A stretch of 5,450 bases of DNA, from NCBI GenBank assembly GCA_003445895.1, contig DMCD01000135.1, forward strand, positions 1 through 5,450. Reading direction: 5' to 3'. This document shows positions 5,316 through 5,450 of the stretch, piece by piece (the stretch's first letter is position 1; every line of letters begins with the position of its first letter). The translations under genes were made by a program, and so were the position numbers. Under the pieces are notes generated by a model, which was given only the letters and a program-made list of their open reading frames with translations, did no database searches and was not told the origin of the DNA. Source of the DNA: Lachnoclostridium sp. (GTDB lineage Bacteria; Bacillota; Clostridia; Lachnospirales; Lachnospiraceae).

Positions 5316-5450
5316 TCAATAGTTGACGTGCACTGACTGGTACGCGATGGCGAAATCATAAAAGCCTGAGCGTACCAGTCTTTCTTTTGACATTGCGTGT
5401 TTTACGGTTGTCGTATTGACCGTTCTCCAGTATCCTTTGTGCGCAGGTTT
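5316..5450 (-). CDS. ltrA: Group II intron reverse transcriptase/maturase, C-terminal 44 residues
   Basis: Only the last 44 codons and the TGA stop (5318-5316) are in the window. The peptide reads KPAHKGYWRTVNTTTVKHAM, then SKERLVRSGFYDFAIAYQSV and ends HVNY. The 'GYWR...N...V..AMSKERL...GFYD....Y..VH' pattern is the typical C-terminal tail of group II intron-encoded proteins, following the maturase (X) domain. The protein stops here with no room for a C-terminal HNH endonuclease domain, as in the endonuclease-lacking bacterial intron classes. The stop codon lies one base before domain V, so the gene occupies domain IV as expected. The full protein would act with the spliced intron RNA in splicing and in retrohoming. 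The symbol ltrA is the generic family name, not a strict orthologue call. Confidence 0.87.
   Translation of the reverse strand, partial: KPAHKGYWRTVNTTTVKHAMSKERLVRSGFYDFAIAYQSVHVNY

Larger units (their letters stand above)
5245..5450 (-). mobile_element. Group II intron, 3' portion (runs off the right edge)
   Basis: On the minus strand the window ends with the 3' part of a group II intron: the C-terminus of the reverse transcriptase/maturase (5316-5450), then directly a domain V hairpin (5283-5314), a domain VI hairpin (5248-5280) with bulged A at 5251, and a predicted 3' end at 5245. The last bases would be AAT, matching the usual AY ending, and the branch A would be the seventh base from the end, as known for these introns. 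Most of the intron (domains I-III and most of the open reading frame) is beyond 5450. The reading frame and both RNA domains visible here look intact, so this is not an obviously decayed end. Confidence 0.88.

Overview
The window looks like an accessory but chromosomal stretch from a low- to mid-GC Firmicute, most likely an anaerobic gut Clostridia member (Lachnospiraceae/Oscillospiraceae-like). Grounds: AGGAGG-type ribosome binding sites, TTGNNN/TATAAT promoters, a tRNA gene without encoded CCA, and a large Fe-S flavoprotein of the old-yellow-enzyme (OYE) type that is typical of anaerobes. The taxon is inferred; no marker gene is present.

Left part (1-600): on the minus strand lies the 5' end of a lipoprotein gene that runs off the left edge, with its own candidate promoter. 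Upstream of it are a hairpin terminator and tRNA-Val(CAC), also on the minus strand, with a good promoter. A divergent promoter then drives the single plus-strand gene.

Middle (601-1731): a 359-residue membrane-anchored protein has an N-terminal DUF4145/HEPN-like helical domain, a long Ala/Pro/Lys/Arg linker, one transmembrane helix, an acidic stalk and a C-terminal bacterial SH3 domain. A strong intrinsic terminator closes it.

Right part (1767-5131, minus strand): a two-gene unit encodes a 650-residue OYE-type FMN/4Fe-4S/FAD reductase (enoate reductase, 2,4-dienoyl-CoA reductase, BaiCD/BaiH-like) followed 41 bases later by a sodium:solute symporter. The natural reading is an import-and-reduce pair: the symporter brings in an unsaturated organic compound and the reductase saturates it with NAD(P)H. 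The substrate is not known. The reductase has a Trp where OYE enzymes usually carry the proton-donating Tyr, and an unusual cysteine spacing.

Right edge (5245-5450, minus strand): the 3' end of a group II intron. It comprises the last 44 codons of its reverse transcriptase/maturase, a domain V hairpin, a domain VI hairpin with a bulged branch-point A, and a 3' splice boundary near 5245. The intron sits about 113 bases upstream of the reductase start, so it may lie inside or beside that operon's promoter. Repeated TGCGCAAT motifs 21 bases apart lie right at the junction.

I see no CRISPR array, toxin-antitoxin pair or obviously new defence system. The points most worth following are the reductase/symporter pair, its active-site variation and the intron's position.
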